64,000 nucleotides of DNA from Marinobacterium nitratireducens (GTDB lineage: Bacteria > Pseudomonadota > Gammaproteobacteria > Pseudomonadales > Balneatricaceae). Made by a program: the position numbers and the translations under genes. Location of the stretch: NCBI RefSeq assembly GCF_014645375.1, contig NZ_BMLT01000005.1, positions 248,001 through 312,000 on the forward strand. The letters run 5' to 3'. The notes beneath the pieces are model-generated. The model saw only the letters and a list, made by a program, of their open reading frames with translations, did not search any database and had not been told where the DNA came from. Positions 35,494 through 44,225 of this stretch are shown piece by piece; within the stretch, counting starts at the first letter, position 1, and the number at the start of each line of letters is the position of its first letter.

Positions 35494-36096
35494 ATGTCGA
35501 ATATTTCCCGCCTGCGCGACTTTATCCAGGCCTTCACCGCCCTGATCGACGAATACGGCGACGACGAGGCGCGGATGCTCGACTCGGGCGAGGCGCTGCT
35601 GGCCGATCTGATCCGCCACGACGACTGGCTGCCGGAGGCCTTCAGCCGGCCGGATTCGGGCAGCTACCGCCAGTACCTGCTGCACTGCGACGCGCTGGAG
35701 CGCTTCTCCGTGGTCAGCTTCGTCTGGGGCCCGGGCCAGAGCACGCCGATACATGATCACACGGTCTGGGGCATGATCGGGGTGCTGCGGGGTGTTGAAC
35801 GCTGCGAGGAGTTCGCACCGGACCCGCAGACCGGCAAGTTGCTGGCGCTGGGCAGCCACGAACTGCATTCGGGCAGCATCGATCTGGTTTCACCGCGCAT
35901 CGGCGACATCCATCGCGTCTCCAACGCCCTGCCGGACGCACCGACCGTCAGCATCCATGTCTACGGCGCCAACATCGGCGCCGTCAGCCGTCACAGCTAC
36001 GATAGCGCCAGCGGCGAACAGAAGCGCTTCATCTCCGGTTACTCCAACGACGAACTGCCGAATCTATGGCATCGCTCCGATGAGTTGACCCCTTGA
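35494..36096 (+). CDS. Thiol dioxygenase (cysteine / 3-mercaptopropionate dioxygenase family)
   Basis: The 200-residue cupin adds O2 to a small thiol to give a sulfinate. The iron ligands appear to be His87 and His89 (PIHDHT) and His140, and the outer-sphere Ser153-His155-Tyr157 triad (TVSIHVYG) is intact. The sequence YRQYLLHCDALERFSVVSFVWGPGQ strongly resembles bacterial 3-mercaptopropionate dioxygenases, so that substrate is preferred over cysteine, though specificity cannot be fixed by eye. Confidence 0.88.
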   Translation: MSNISRLRDFIQAFTALIDEYGDDEARMLDSGEALLADLIRHDDWLPEAFSRPDSGSYRQYLLHCDALERFSVVSFVWGPGQSTPIHDHTVWGMIGVLRGVERCEEFAPDPQTGKLLALGSHELHSGSIDLVSPRIGDIHRVSNALPDAPTVSIHVYGANIGAVSRHSYDSASGEQKRFISGYSNDELPNLWHRSDELTP

Positions 36097-36204
36097 GTCA
36101 AGCCTCTGTCCGCTCTCGCCATTCAGCCGCCGCCCCGACGCTGCTAGACTCGAAGCTTTGCGCCGGTTGCAAGCCGGCCGCCTGAATCGAGCGAGGATTT
36201 ACAG

Positions 36205-37050
36205 ATGAGGTTTGAAGGAACCGAGCGCTACGTCGCCACCGACGATCTGAAGATGGCGGTCAACGCAGCGGTCACGCTGCAGCGCCCGCTGCTGATCAAG
36301 GGTGAACCGGGCACCGGCAAGACGCTGCTGGCCGAAGAGGTCGCCGATGCGCTGGGCATGCCGCTGCTGCGCTGGCACGTCAAGTCGACCACCAAGGCGC
36401 AGCAGGGTCTGTACGAGTACGATGCCGTTTCACGCCTGCGCGACTCCCAGCTGGGTGACGAACGCGTCCACGACATCGGCAACTACATCCGCAAGGGCAT
36501 GCTGTGGCAGGCGTTCGAGTCGGAGCAGCGGTCGGTGCTGCTGATCGACGAGATCGACAAGGCCGACATCGAATTCCCCAACGACCTGCTCACCGAACTC
36601 GACAAGATGGAGTTCGACGTTTACGAAACCGGCGAGCGTATCCAGGCCAAGCAGCGACCGGTGGTGATCATCACCAGCAACAACGAAAAGGAGCTGCCGG
36701 ATGCTTTCCTGCGCCGTTGCTTCTTCCACTACATCGCCTTCCCGGACCGGGAGACGATGCAGCAGATCGTGGCCGTTCACTTCCCCGATATCGAGCGCCG
36801 GCTGGTGCACGAGGCGCTGGAAATCTTCTTCCAGTTGCGAGACGTCTCCCAGCTGAAGAAGAAGCCCTCCACCTCTGAGCTGATCGACTGGCTCAAGCTG
36901 CTGCTGGCGGACCGCATCGACCCGGCAGTGCTGGCGCAGCAGGACCCGAGCAGCGCCATGCCGCCGCTGTACGGCGCCCTGCTCAAGAACGAGCAGGACG
37001 TGCACATGCTGCAGCGCCTGGCCTTCCTGGCGCGTCGCGAGTCACGCTGA
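36205..37050 (+). CDS. MoxR-family AAA+ ATPase
   Basis: The 281-residue ATPase has Walker A GEPGTGKT (residues 33-40), Walker B LLIDEIDKAD, sensor region IITSNNEKELPDAFLRRC and a C-terminal lid. MoxR ATPases act as chaperones that insert cofactors or assemble complexes together with a VWA-domain partner. The next gene encodes such a partner and its start codon shares a base with this gene's stop (TGATG at 37048-37052), so the two are translationally coupled. Confidence 0.92.
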   Translation: MRFEGTERYVATDDLKMAVNAAVTLQRPLLIKGEPGTGKTLLAEEVADALGMPLLRWHVKSTTKAQQGLYEYDAVSRLRDSQLGDERVHDIGNYIRKGMLWQAFESEQRSVLLIDEIDKADIEFPNDLLTELDKMEFDVYETGERIQAKQRPVVIITSNNEKELPDAFLRRCFFHYIAFPDRETMQQIVAVHFPDIERRLVHEALEIFFQLRDVSQLKKKPSTSELIDWLKLLLADRIDPAVLAQQDPSSAMPPLYGALLKNEQDVHMLQRLAFLARRESR

Positions 37051-38225
37051 TGCTGGTCGACTTCTTCTCGAGCCTGCGCCGCGCGCAGGTTCCGGTGACC
37101 CTCAGGGAGCTGCTGGATCTGCTGGGGGCGCTCGAGGAACGGCTGGCATTCTGCGATGCCGACGAGTTCTACCGGCTCTCGCGCACGCTGCTGGTGAAGG
37201 ACGAGCGTCACTACGACCGCTTCGACCGCGCCTTCGGCGAGTATTTCGCCGGCCTGCCGGCATCGGCGGACCTGCGCGACGCGCTGATTCCCGAGCACTG
37301 GCTCGAAGCCGACTTTCTGCGTCAGCTGTCCGACGAGGACAAGGCGCAGATCGAGGCACTGGGCGGCCTCGACAAGCTGCTCGAAACGCTGCGCCAGCGC
37401 CTCGAGGAACAGGACGAGCGCCACGCCGGCGGCAACAAGTGGATCGGCACCGGCGGCACCTCGCCGTTCGGCCACAGCGGCTACAACCCCGAGGGCGTCC
37501 GCATCGGCGGCCCGAGCCGGCACAAGCGCGCGGTCAAGGTCTGGGAACAGCGTCAGTTCCGCAATCTCGACGACAGCGTCGAGCTCGGCACACGCAACAT
37601 CAAGGTGGCGCTGCGCAAGCTGCGCAAGTTCGCCCGCTCGGGCGCTGCCGATCAGCTCGATCTCGACGACACCATTCGCTCCACCGCGCGCAATGCAGGC
37701 CTCCTGGATCTGAAGCTGGTGCCGGAGCGGCATAACGCCGTCAAGGTTCTGCTGTTCCTCGACGTCGGCGGTTCGATGGACCCGCACATCCGCACCTGCG
37801 AGGAGCTGTTTTCGGCGGCGCGCAGCGAGTTCAAGCATCTGGAGTACTACTACTTCCACAACTGCGTCTACGAAGGCCTCTGGCGCGACAACCGCCGCCG
37901 TTTCGATGAGCGCATTCCGACCCTGGACGTGCTGCACACCTACGGCTCGGACTACCGGGTGATCTTCGTCGGCGATGCGGCGATGTCGCCCTACGAGCTC
38001 AGCGAACGCTTCGGCAGCGTCGAGCATATGAACGAGGAACCGGGCCAGCTCTGGCTCAAGCGCATCCTCGATACCTGGCAGCGCTGCATCTGGCTCAACC
38101 CGATGCCGACCCGCGCCTGGGATTACACCCGCAGCACCCAGATGATCCGCCAGCAGTTCGAGGACCGCATGTATCCGCTGACGCTGGACGGCATCGAACG
38201 GGGTATTCGGGAACTGTCACGGTAG
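37050..38225 (+). CDS. VWA-domain protein, CoxE-like MoxR partner
   Basis: The 391-residue protein has a C-terminal von Willebrand factor A domain. The MIDAS motif DVGGSMDPH (about residues 236-244) fits DxGxS, and the fold continues through YYYFHNCVYEGLW and VIFVGDAAMSPYEL. The N-terminal half is helical and charged (CoxE-like). Paired MoxR/CoxE proteins mature metalloenzymes in characterised systems; the client here is unknown. The neighbouring dioxygenases are possible clients only by position. Confidence 0.88.
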   Translation: MLVDFFSSLRRAQVPVTLRELLDLLGALEERLAFCDADEFYRLSRTLLVKDERHYDRFDRAFGEYFAGLPASADLRDALIPEHWLEADFLRQLSDEDKAQIEALGGLDKLLETLRQRLEEQDERHAGGNKWIGTGGTSPFGHSGYNPEGVRIGGPSRHKRAVKVWEQRQFRNLDDSVELGTRNIKVALRKLRKFARSGAADQLDLDDTIRSTARNAGLLDLKLVPERHNAVKVLLFLDVGGSMDPHIRTCEELFSAARSEFKHLEYYYFHNCVYEGLWRDNRRRFDERIPTLDVLHTYGSDYRVIFVGDAAMSPYELSERFGSVEHMNEEPGQLWLKRILDTWQRCIWLNPMPTRAWDYTRSTQMIRQQFEDRMYPLTLDGIERGIRELSR

Positions 38226-38257
38226 CATTCGCGAATGCGGGGTCTCTCGTAAAGTAG

Positions 38258-38403
38258 GAGCAGTGCAACGGCGCATCGCAGCGGATCTGCGGGCGCTCTG
38301 CGCGAAAGGCGCCGTGTAAACCATCACCCCGGCACAGCTGGCAGCGGAAGGCGGATACTCGCGCATGTTGGGTTACGGCCCTTCGGGCCTAGACCCAACC
38401 TGC
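38258..38403. repeat. GTTGGGT-bounded repeat element with conserved flank
   Basis: The hairpin core GTTGGGT (38367-38373) ... ACCCAAC (38393-38399) holds a GGCCC-TTC-GGGCC stem. The flank (CCATCACCCCGGCAC ... CGCATGTTGGGTTACG) matches the flank at 16820-16890. It lies between the convergent VWA and universal-stress genes. Confidence 0.8.
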
Positions 38404-38427
38404 AAAGGCCGGCGAAGCGGCAAGCTG

Positions 38428-39279
38428 TCAGCGCAGCAGCAGCACCGGGCTGGCGGTGTTGTTGAGCATATTGCGGGTGGTGCTGCCCACCAGCAGCTGG
38501 CGGATGCGGGAGTGGCCGTAGGCGCCCATGACCAGCAGATCGACGCCGTTCTCCTGCTGGTAGGCGTGCAGGGCCGGCTCCACCTCGCCCTCGAGCGTCG
38601 CCACCTCGACATGGTGCCCGGACTTCTCGAGGCTGCTGCGCGCTTCCACCAGTGCCGCCTGACGTTCGGCGTTGCCCTGCCCGACCATGACAAGATGCAG
38701 CGGCAGGCCGAGGAACAGTGGACTGTCAGCCAGCATCTGCGCCCCCTTGCGGGTGGTTTCGCTGCCGTCGAACGCCAGCATCAGGCTCTTCGGCGCGCTG
38801 AACTCGCCGGGGATCACCAGGATGGGTCTGTGCATGGTCCGGACCACATTCTCGACGTGACCGCCGACCGGCATGCCGGGACTGTGTACCTGGGTACGGT
38901 GCAGGCCAATGACCAGCAGGCGGATATCCTGTTCCAGCCCGGCCAGGGTCTCGGCCAGATCGCCGTGACGCTGCAGCAGCGCGGGCGCCTCGCCGCCGGC
39001 GGACTGCACCCGCTCTGCGGCGGCATCCAGCATCGCGCGACCGGCCTCGATGGCGACCTTGCCGCGCTTCTCGTCGAGCGACGCCAGCTCCTCCAGCAGG
39101 TGCTCCCGGCTGCCCAGGCCAATATTGCCGCTCAGGTCCAGTTCGGTCGGATACTCGCTGCGATCGAGTACATGCAGCAGCGTCAGCGGCACCTCCAGTC
39201 GACGACTTGCCCAGGCGGCGCAATCGCATACCGCCGCGGATGACTGGGTGGCACCGATACAGGCCAGTACTTGCTTCAT
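38428..39279 (-). CDS. Tandem universal stress protein (UspA family)
   Basis: The 283-residue protein is two fused Usp domains. The first starts KQVLACIGATQSSAAVCDCAAW; the second is around KSLMLAFDGSETTRKGAQMLAD. The C-terminal domain carries the ATP-binding G-2x-G-9x-G(S/T) type loop LLVMGAYGHSRIRQLLVGSTTRNML, and the first has VIGLHRTQVHSPGMPVGGHVENVV. Cytoplasmic stress or energy sensing is inferred. It lies 103 bp downstream of the SulP transporter on the same strand, suggesting one operon. Confidence 0.92.
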   Translation of the reverse strand: MKQVLACIGATQSSAAVCDCAAWASRRLEVPLTLLHVLDRSEYPTELDLSGNIGLGSREHLLEELASLDEKRGKVAIEAGRAMLDAAAERVQSAGGEAPALLQRHGDLAETLAGLEQDIRLLVIGLHRTQVHSPGMPVGGHVENVVRTMHRPILVIPGEFSAPKSLMLAFDGSETTRKGAQMLADSPLFLGLPLHLVMVGQGNAERQAALVEARSSLEKSGHHVEVATLEGEVEPALHAYQQENGVDLLVMGAYGHSRIRQLLVGSTTRNMLNNTASPVLLLR

Positions 39280-39381
39280 CGCGATCCCTCTATCTCGAGC
39301 GGTGAGCCCCGGCCCGCAAGTGGCAAGCGCTGAGCTTCAGGCTCTTCTGTTAACTGTATTCTGTCCGCTGCTAACCGGATT

Positions 39382-40860
39382 TCAATGCCCGATCAGATCC
39401 GCCGCACCTTCCGGCTTGTCGTAGACGCCAAAGCGGTCGACGATGGTCGCGCTGGCCTCGTTGAGCCCGAAGACCTCCACCTCGGTACCCTCGCGGCGGA
39501 ACTTGATCACCACCTTGTCCAGCGACGATACCGCGGTGATATCCCAGAAGTGCGCCTGCGTCAGGTCTATCACCACTTTATCGACCACTTCCTTGAAGTC
39601 AAAGGCCGCGATGAACTTATCCGCCGAGGCGAAGAACACCTGGCCGGCAACCCGGTACTCACGCACCCGGCCGTCGCTATCGATGCTGGCGTCGATACGC
39701 ATGAAATGGCCGACCTTGTTGGCGAAGAACATCGCCGCCAGCAGCACGCCGACGAAGACGCCGTAGGCCAGGTTGTGGGTCGCCACCACCACCACCACGG
39801 TGGCGACCATGACGATATTGGTCGACAGCGGGTGCTTCTTGAGGTTACGCAGCGAATCCCAGCTGAAAGTACCGATCGATACCATGATCATCACCGCGAC
39901 CAGCGCCGCCATCGGAATCTGCGCCACCCACTCGTCGAGGAACACCACCAGAATCAGCAGCAGCACACCGGCGGTCAGTGTCGACAGACGGGTACGGCCG
40001 CCGGACTTCACGTTGATCACCGACTGGCCGATCATGGCGCAACCCGCCATGCCGCCGAGCAGGCCGGCGCCGATATTGGCGATACCCTGCCCCTTGCACT
40101 CGCGGTTCTTGTCACTGGCGGTATCGGTAAGGTCATCGACGATGGTCGCGGTCATCAGCGACTCCAGCAGGCCTACCGCCGCCAGCGACAGCGAATAGGG
40201 CAGGATGATCCAGAGCGTTTCCAGGTTCAGCGGCACCTCGGGCCAGAGGAAGATCGGCAGGGTATCGGGCAGCTCGCCCATATCGCCGACGGTGCGGATG
40301 TCCAGACCCAGTACCATCGACACCACCGTCAGCAGCAGAATGCAGACCAGCGGCGACGGCACGGCCTTGGTGATATACGGGAACAGGTAGATGATGCCAA
40401 GGCCTGCGGCCGTCATGGCATAGACGTGCCAGGTCACGCCGGTGAGCTCCGGCAGCTGCGCCATGAAGATCAGGATCGCCAGGGCATTGACGAAGCCGGT
40501 CACCACCGAGCGCGAGACGAAGCGCATCAGACTCCCTAGCCTGAGATAGCCGGCGATGATCTGGAACACCCCGGTCAGCAGCGTCGCCGCCAGCAGGTAC
40601 TGCAGGCCGTGATCCTTGACCAGGGTGACCATCAGCAGCGCCATGGCGCCGGTGGCCGCCGAGATCATACCGGGACGGCCGCCGGTGAAGGCGATGATCA
40701 CCGCGATACAGAACGAGGCATAGAGGCCGACCTTGGGGTCGACGCCGGCGATAATCGAGAAGGCAATCGCCTCCGGGATCAGGGCCAGCGCCACCACGGC
40801 GCCGGAAAGCAGGTCGCCGCGGGTATTGGAAAACCACTGGCGTTTTATCGAATCAATCAT
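39382..40860 (-). CDS. SulP-family anion transporter with STAS domain
   Basis: The 492-residue inner-membrane protein has the SulP signature ([25 protein letters not shown]), about 11-12 hydrophobic segments, and a C-terminal STAS domain (about residues 390-492, [22 protein letters not shown]). SulP members carry sulfate, bicarbonate or other anions with sodium or protons. The sequence seems nearer the BicA-type bicarbonate carriers than sulfate permeases, but the substrate is not certain. It is followed by the universal stress gene. Confidence 0.88.
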   Translation of the reverse strand: MIDSIKRQWFSNTRGDLLSGAVVALALIPEAIAFSIIAGVDPKVGLYASFCIAVIIAFTGGRPGMISAATGAMALLMVTLVKDHGLQYLLAATLLTGVFQIIAGYLRLGSLMRFVSRSVVTGFVNALAILIFMAQLPELTGVTWHVYAMTAAGLGIIYLFPYITKAVPSPLVCILLLTVVSMVLGLDIRTVGDMGELPDTLPIFLWPEVPLNLETLWIILPYSLSLAAVGLLESLMTATIVDDLTDTASDKNRECKGQGIANIGAGLLGGMAGCAMIGQSVINVKSGGRTRLSTLTAGVLLLILVVFLDEWVAQIPMAALVAVMIMVSIGTFSWDSLRNLKKHPLSTNIVMVATVVVVVATHNLAYGVFVGVLLAAMFFANKVGHFMRIDASIDSDGRVREYRVAGQVFFASADKFIAAFDFKEVVDKVVIDLTQAHFWDITAVSSLDKVVIKFRREGTEVEVFGLNEASATIVDRFGVYDKPEGAADLIGH

Positions 40861-41028
40861 CTGGAGTCCGTTGGGTCGTCAGGTTCGGGGCCACTGCAAG
40901 GCCCGGCCAGGCATCCGCGGGCCGCGGCGAAGGTTGCCCGGTCATGATATATTGCATCCGGCCCCTAATACGGCGTAACCGCGCCGCCGGCAGGCGACAG
41001 CGCGGTGTCCACGGCAGCCGCATAGACG

Positions 41029-41056
41029 ACTCAGCCCCGGACTAGCGGGGCTGAGT
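41029..41056. other. Perfect 11-bp hairpin downstream of uraA
   Basis: ACTCAGCCCCG (41029-41039) pairs with CGGGGCTGAGT (41046-41056) over a 6-base loop. There is no T-tract on either strand, so a terminator is uncertain. It could protect the upp-uraA transcript end or act in the SulP leader. Confidence 0.6.
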
Positions 41057-41131
41057 ACAGAAAATTCATAGGGAGAACCGCGCGTACCCTAGCGATTTGC
41101 GGCCGGAGCGTCAAGGCGCTCCGGCCGCCGC

Positions 41132-42430
41132 TCATCGACTGTGCTCGATAATATCGTCGACGACTTCCTTCTCCTCGTCGAGGTCGTCGCGATCCGGTCG
41201 CTGTCGCGGCAGCACCAGGTTGAGAACGATCGCCGCAACGCCACACAGCGCCACGCCCTGCAGACCGGATGCGCCGTCGCCGACCACCATGCCGCCGATA
41301 CCGAATACCAGTACCGTCGCCACGATGACCAGATTGCGTTGCGCCGACAGGTCGACATGGGCCTTGATCAGCGTATTCATGCCCACCGCGGCAATGGAGC
41401 CGAACAGCAGAATCAGGATACCGCCCATCACCGGCGTCGGAATGGTCTGCAGCAGTATGCCGATCTTGGCGACGAACGCCAGCGCGATGGCGAATACCGC
41501 CGCCCAGGTCATCACCACCGGGTTGAAGGCGCGGGTCAGCATCACCGCACCGGTCACTTCCGAATAGGTGGTGTTGGGCGGACCGCCGAGCATCGAAGCG
41601 GTGGTCGTCGCCAGGCCGTCGCCCAGCAGCGTCCGGTGCAGACCCGGCTTTTTCAGGTAGTCGCGCCCGGTGACGTTGCTGATCGCCAGCACGTCGCCGA
41701 CATGCTCGATCGCCGGCGCGATCGCCACCGGCAGCATGAACAGAATCGCCTGCCAGTTGAATTCCGGCGTCACGAAGGCCGGCACCGAGAACCAGGCCGC
41801 CTCGCGCACCGGGGCAAAGTCCACCATCCCCATCGCCAGCGCCACCAGGTACCCCACCAGCACCCCCGAAAGGATCGGCACCAGCCGAAAAATACCGTGG
41901 GCGAACACCGCAACCAGCAGCGTGGTCGCCAGCGAGGCCATCGACACCACCATCGCGTCGCCGTAAGCGAACAGCTCGGCGCCGCCGTCGCCGGTCTTGC
42001 CCATCGCCATGTTGACCGCCACCGGCGCCAGTCCCAGCCCAATCACCATGATGATGGGACCGGTGACCACCGGCGGCATCAGGTGATGGATAAAGCCGAC
42101 ACCACGCAGGCGCACGGCCAGCGACAGCAGCAGATACAGACAGCCGGCCGCCATCAGCCCGCCCATGGTCGCCGGCACGCCCCAGGTCTGCACGCCGTAG
42201 ATGATCGGCGCGATAAAGGCGAACGATGATGCCAGGAACACCGGCACGCTGCGCCCGGTGGTGAGCTGAAACAGCAGGGTGCCCACCCCGGCGGTGAACA
42301 GCGCGACGCTGGGATCGAGCCCGGTCAGCAGCGGCACCAGCACCAGCGCGCCGAAGGCGACGAACAGCATCTGCGAGCCGGCCAGGGCGCTGCGCCAGCC
42401 GGAAACCTGGTATTCGGTTGCGTTGGCCAT
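41132..42430 (-). CDS. uraA: Uracil permease UraA-like (NCS2 family)
   Basis: The 432-residue inner-membrane proton symporter has the NCS2 layout of 14 segments, with FLASSFAFIAPIIYG, FIHHLMPPVVTGPIIMVIGLGLAPVAVNMA and the substrate motif AIAPAIEHVGDVLAISNVTGRD. The glutamate in IEHVGD corresponds to the uracil-binding residue of UraA. It lies 9 bp downstream of upp, so transported uracil would be converted at once to UMP. The C-terminal tail is acidic. Confidence 0.93.
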   Translation of the reverse strand: MANATEYQVSGWRSALAGSQMLFVAFGALVLVPLLTGLDPSVALFTAGVGTLLFQLTTGRSVPVFLASSFAFIAPIIYGVQTWGVPATMGGLMAAGCLYLLLSLAVRLRGVGFIHHLMPPVVTGPIIMVIGLGLAPVAVNMAMGKTGDGGAELFAYGDAMVVSMASLATTLLVAVFAHGIFRLVPILSGVLVGYLVALAMGMVDFAPVREAAWFSVPAFVTPEFNWQAILFMLPVAIAPAIEHVGDVLAISNVTGRDYLKKPGLHRTLLGDGLATTTASMLGGPPNTTYSEVTGAVMLTRAFNPVVMTWAAVFAIALAFVAKIGILLQTIPTPVMGGILILLFGSIAAVGMNTLIKAHVDLSAQRNLVIVATVLVFGIGGMVVGDGASGLQGVALCGVAAIVLNLVLPRQRPDRDDLDEEKEVVDDIIEHSR

Positions 42431-42439
42431 TCGTCGCTC

Positions 42440-43066
42440 CTACTGGGTACCGAAGATCTTGTCGCCGGCGTCGCCGAGCCCGGGCAGAATGTAGCCCTTT
42501 TCGTTGAGGCGCTCATCCACCGAGGCGGTAAAGATATCGACGTCCGGATGGGCCTCCTCGACCTTGCGGATACCTTCGGGCGCAGCCACCAGCACCAGCA
42601 CGCGAATGCTGCTGCAGCCGGCTTTCTTGAGCATGTCGATGGTCGCTACCAGGGTACCGCCGGTCGCCAGCATCGGATCGATGATAAGGGCGATACGCTC
42701 GTCGATGTCATGGGCCAGCTTTTCGAAGTACGGCACCGGTTCCAGCGTTTCCTCGTCGCGATAGAGCCCCACCACCGAAATCTTGGCGCTGGGCACCAGC
42801 TCCAGCACCCCGTCCAGCATGCCGAGGCCGGCACGCAGAATCGGTACCACGGTGATCTTCTTGCCCTTGATCCGCTCGGCCTGGATGGGGCCGCACCAGC
42901 CCTCGACCTCGTAAGTTTCGAGCTCCAGATCCTTGGTGCCCTCGTAGGTGAGCAGACAGGCCACTTCCGACGCCAGCTGACGGAAGCTGCGGGTGCTCAG
43001 ATCCCTGGACCGCATCAGGCCCAGCTTGTGGCGAACCAATGGATGGCGGATTTCATGGACGCTCAT
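42440..43066 (-). CDS. upp: Uracil phosphoribosyltransferase
   Basis: The 208-residue enzyme makes UMP from uracil and PRPP. It begins [20 protein letters not shown] and shows [14 protein letters not shown], the PRPP loop [12 protein letters not shown], and the uracil-binding C-terminal [30 protein letters not shown], a near-perfect family signature. It is the first gene of the upp-uraA pyrimidine salvage operon. Confidence 0.97.
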   Translation of the reverse strand: MSVHEIRHPLVRHKLGLMRSRDLSTRSFRQLASEVACLLTYEGTKDLELETYEVEGWCGPIQAERIKGKKITVVPILRAGLGMLDGVLELVPSAKISVVGLYRDEETLEPVPYFEKLAHDIDERIALIIDPMLATGGTLVATIDMLKKAGCSSIRVLVLVAAPEGIRKVEEAHPDVDIFTASVDERLNEKGYILPGLGDAGDKIFGTQ

Positions 43067-43479
43067 CGGTATCCCTCTGTAATGGCAGTGGCGGCTCGCC
43101 GGGTATACGAGCCCCTCAGTATGGCAAAATCGGGTGAATCCTAGTCAAAGCCAAACGTTTTGTCATCTTGCTTTTTGACCGGACAGTCAGTATTTTGGCC
43201 GATTTTATGTTCAGGATGAACGGTATCCTGCGAGCGCAGGGATGCGCACGACCACAGGGACGTGGGAGTTAGAGTGACGCAGGATGCCCAAACCGGGGAG
43301 CAGGGCATGTTCAGGATGAACGGTATCCTGAAGCCTGCTCCTGCGGATTCAGGGTTTCCGCCATTCAATGAAATCCCGGGCGCTATACTATTCCGGCGCA
43401 GTGCCGAAATCATGCCGCGGCCCGGATCCGGCGCCCGGCCAGCACGCATTCCAACCCAACCAATCCGACCGACAATCCG
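43067..43479. other. Divergent upp/hpt intergenic region with direct repeats
   Basis: This 413-bp gap holds the promoters of the divergent salvage genes. Two identical 24-bp segments containing TTCAGGATGAACGGTATCCT begin exactly 100 bp apart. TATACT at 43384-43389 is a possible -10 for hpt without a clear -35. An antisense frame of about 250 codons crosses the region and hpt but looks like a shadow. Confidence 0.6.
43207..43330. repeat. Pair of identical 24-bp repeats, 100 bp apart
   Basis: Copies at 43207-43230 and 43307-43330 are identical. Each contains an inverted repeat (CAGGAT ... ATCCTG). Confidence 0.9.
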
Positions 43480-44040
43480 ATGACCGATATCAATCTGGAC
43501 CATATCCGACAGGTATATGCCGAAGCCGATCTGCTGCACAGCGCCGACGAAGTCGAGGCCGCCATCGACACCATGGCCGCGGCCATCAGCGCCAGGCTGG
43601 GCGATCGCAACCCGGTGCTGTTCAGCATCATGAACGGCGGCCTCGTTATCGGCGGCAAGTTGCTTACCCGCCTCGAGTTTCCGCTGGAGTCGAGCTACCT
43701 CCACGCGACCCGCTATCGCAACACGACCAGCGGTCATGAACTGGAATGGAAGGTACCGCCGATGGTCGGGTTCCGCGACCGCCCGGTCCTGATCATCGAC
43801 GACATCCTCGACGAAGGTCACACCCTGGCCGCAATCATCGACCATTTCCGACGCGAAGGCGCCAGCGAGGTGTACACCGCGGTGCTGATCGACAAAGTTC
43901 ACGACCGCAAGGCTCGCCCGGACCTGAAGGCCGACTTCGTCGGCCTCGAGACCGAGGACCGCTACGTCTTCGGCTACGGCATGGACTACAAGGGATACTG
44001 GCGCAACGCGCCGGGAATCTTCGCCGTCAAGGGACTTTGA
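43480..44040 (+). CDS. hpt: Hypoxanthine (guanine) phosphoribosyltransferase
   Basis: The 186-residue PRPP-dependent purine salvage enzyme has the PRPP-binding motif VLIIDDILDEGHTLAAII (about residues 105-122), a preceding MNGGLVIGGKLLTRLEFP, and the purine-binding C-terminal DRYVFGYGMDYKGYWRN. It would convert hypoxanthine or guanine to IMP or GMP; preference is not clear from sequence. It is divergent from upp-uraA, so both salvage paths share one intergenic region. Confidence 0.92.
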   Translation: MTDINLDHIRQVYAEADLLHSADEVEAAIDTMAAAISARLGDRNPVLFSIMNGGLVIGGKLLTRLEFPLESSYLHATRYRNTTSGHELEWKVPPMVGFRDRPVLIIDDILDEGHTLAAIIDHFRREGASEVYTAVLIDKVHDRKARPDLKADFVGLETEDRYVFGYGMDYKGYWRNAPGIFAVKGL

Positions 44041-44127
44041 TCGACAGGAGTAGCTCGCCAGAGGGGCACATTACCCGAAGGGCACATCCCCGCCGAGAAT
44101 GTAGTGTTGACCTCGCTGCCCGCCGCG

Positions 44128-44194
44128 TTCGCCACGAGGGCGTGGCTCCTACGGGCCAGGAAAACGCCCGTAGGAGTGGCGCCCTCGCCGCGAA
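44128..44194. repeat. Large REP-like hairpin with GCTCCTACGGGC arms
   Basis: Two 29-bp arms (44128-44156 and 44166-44194) match at 24 of 29 positions as inverted repeats around a 9-base loop. It is in the gap between the convergent hpt and parA-like genes and may serve as their shared barrier. Confidence 0.8.
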
Positions 44195-44225
44195 GACTCC
44201 TGTACCGCGCAAAACCGTACCCGCG

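Noticed and set aside
36205-38225. MoxR-VWA pair considered as a defence or toxin system
   Set aside because: Only two standard maturation-type genes are present, with no effector or nuclease domain nearby.
43141-43902. Antisense frame of about 250 codons over hpt and its upstream region
   Set aside because: It overlaps most of hpt, contains the 24-bp repeats and has no family features.
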